Positions 62,640 to 64,000 of a stretch of 64,000 nt of DNA are shown here, in pieces. Below the pieces are notes generated by a model. The model saw nothing but the letters and a program-made list of their open reading frames with translations. It was not told where the DNA came from and searched no databases. The position numbers and the translations under genes were made by a program. The DNA comes from Antedon mediterranea (lineage: Eukaryota > Echinodermata > Crinoidea > Comatulida > Antedonidae). The stretch is taken from NCBI RefSeq assembly GCF_964355755.1, contig NC_092671.1:33065304-33129303 (forward strand), given 5' to 3'. The stretch's first letter is position 1. Every line of letters starts with the position of its first letter.

Positions 62640-63125
62640 ATTCCTTATGGCCAGGAATCGATGTGGTTATATTTTCACGATGCGCAATCAAAAATTACGC
62701 GGTCTACGCGCGATTTTACGAAATCACGTTTGTAATCATATCTTCACAAGCATGAATCACAATTAAACAAAATTTGGTACTCATAAATTTCAGGTCATAT
62801 TTCATCATATGGCAATACAATTACGTGCGTAGCGCATATAACGCTTGCGTACGCGCGCTTAAAATGTTCAAAATTGTCAAAATTAATTTTCGATGAAATT
62901 AGAGTACGTTTCAGGCAATTTTAAGCGTTTAAAAAATTGCCATGAGTGCGCAGATTTTTTCACGCGCACGGCGCGTTAAACGTTAATGCGCATTCTTTTT
63001 GCCCGATTTCTGTTTTACAATCTTTCTTTAATAATATCATCATATTTGATTCACGTTTCAACTCGAAGTTGCGTTATACGAGCACGTCAAAAGTGACTGG
63101 CTACGCACGTATAAGTTAACAAAAT
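62640..63125. other. CpG-rich segment between two X copies
   Basis: Unusually many CG dinucleotides for this AT-rich window (ACGCGGTCTACGCGCG, GCGTACGCGCGC, CACGCGCACGGCGCG). It has no long open frame and is probably part of the composite mobile structure. Confidence 0.65.
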
Positions 63126-63356
63126 GGTGAAAATATGCTAAATTTTAAAATTAATATATATCGTCAGAATGCAGGGGAACACCTATTTTTTATTTCATTT
63201 TCTTGAAGTGTATGTATCATATGTATGATTTATTATCAAATTAAGAGAACAAAAGTTGATTAAGTCATCATTAATTGCATATTAAATTTAAAAAAAATAA
63301 TTTCGACAATCAAACAAATTATGACATTTTCTTAGGCCAAAATAACAAACTTAACA

Positions 63357-63978
63357 TTAACTTTCTTCCTTCCAAAGTTCATATATTAAAGTTAAAAGTA
63401 TATAGTTTGACAGTGCATCATTTGTTTACATTTTAAAGATGTCATCATAGTAAAAAATTATAATTCATTGCGATATGTAATAATCTATTTGCACCAAACT
63501 GGTTACTGCATAGTAAATACACGGAGGAATTTTTCTACAACTTTTAGTCAGTGGTGTATGGCTCGATGGTCTGTGCTCGTGTCTATGGCATTCAAGGTAC
63601 CGAGATCGAGTCTCACCTTGGGAAACGAAATAAGATTTTTTTTTTAATATCCGTATTGTTTGTTCAAATTTATTTCTTAGTGTATAGATTATACACATGA
63701 TTTATAATGAAATCTAGATAAAAATTAACTTATGTCTTTATTATTATGTAACAACAAATGTGGTTTATGACATTATACGCATATGGATCTTTGATCGGAT
63801 TGTGATACCGGCTATGGTGGTCGCGTTAGCAAGGCCAGGTCACGCCCTATCATATATTATAAATAATTAAAGATTCTGAGAAAATCAATCAATCAATATA
63901 TCTTTTAAAAATCAATTATCTTTATTTAAATCAATGCATATAACCTATAATTCGTCATAGTGACGAATTAAATCTAGT
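63357..63978 (+). mobile_element. Non-autonomous repeat X, copy 2 (longer)
   Basis: It includes the 5' part (63365-63535) that is inverted at 61413-61582, then matches copy 1 to the TGACGAATT palindrome. It ends in TTTATTTATTTATTCTTTCC at the window edge. Confidence 0.82.
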
Positions 63979-64000
63979 TTATTTATTTATTCTTTCCTTA

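Overview
This is a eukaryotic, intron-rich and AT-rich window. The genes and repeats point to an animal, most likely a marine deuterostome. An echinoderm is my best guess, from an Ikaros-type zinc-finger gene, a SINE with a 5S-rRNA-like head joined to a tRNA-like segment, and dense TAGGCCTA runs. The species cannot be fixed from the sequence. Only a small fraction codes for protein; the rest is introns, intergenic DNA and many short mobile elements.

Two host genes are clear. (1) On the minus strand, three coding exons at 13705-13452, 3046-2591 and 1601-1492 join in phase. They give the N-terminal 267 residues of an Ikaros-family (IKZF) transcription factor with four zinc fingers, the fourth of C2HC type as in Ikaros. 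The gene runs off the left edge, so its C-terminal part is not here. (2) On the plus strand, twelve coding exons from 40302 to 59518 join in phase into a 444-residue PIGA protein. PIGA is the catalytic GT4 subunit of the GPI-GlcNAc transferase at the ER, which carries out the first step of GPI-anchor synthesis. The two genes diverge, with about 26.6 kb between their first recognised coding exons and no convincing gene in between.

Layout. 1-13.7 kb: IKZF exons and a 10.4 kb intron holding minisatellites and miniature inverted-repeat elements. 13.7-40.3 kb: gene-poor DNA with a TTAA-flanked element, Tigger/pogo-like miniature elements, two tRNA-Val-derived copies, a minisatellite and a TAGGCCTA-rich stretch just upstream of PIGA. 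40.3-59.5 kb: PIGA. Its introns carry a 904-bp inverted-repeat element, three SINEs with a shared core, a 1.26-kb foldback element full of AAAATGGCGGC motifs, a CCAAT-box array with about 41-bp spacing, and a perfect-length 37 x 23-bp satellite. 59.6-64 kb: a broken non-LTR retrotransposon on the minus strand, rearranged with palindromic and directly repeated non-autonomous elements and a CpG-rich core.

Most long open frames in the window are by-products of tandem repeats and are not called as genes. The more unusual points are the CCAAT array against a PIGA splice acceptor, a miniature-transposon end that supplies a PIGA splice donor context, a possible cassette exon between IKZF fingers 1 and 2, and the symmetric inverted duplications in the retrotransposon at the right end.
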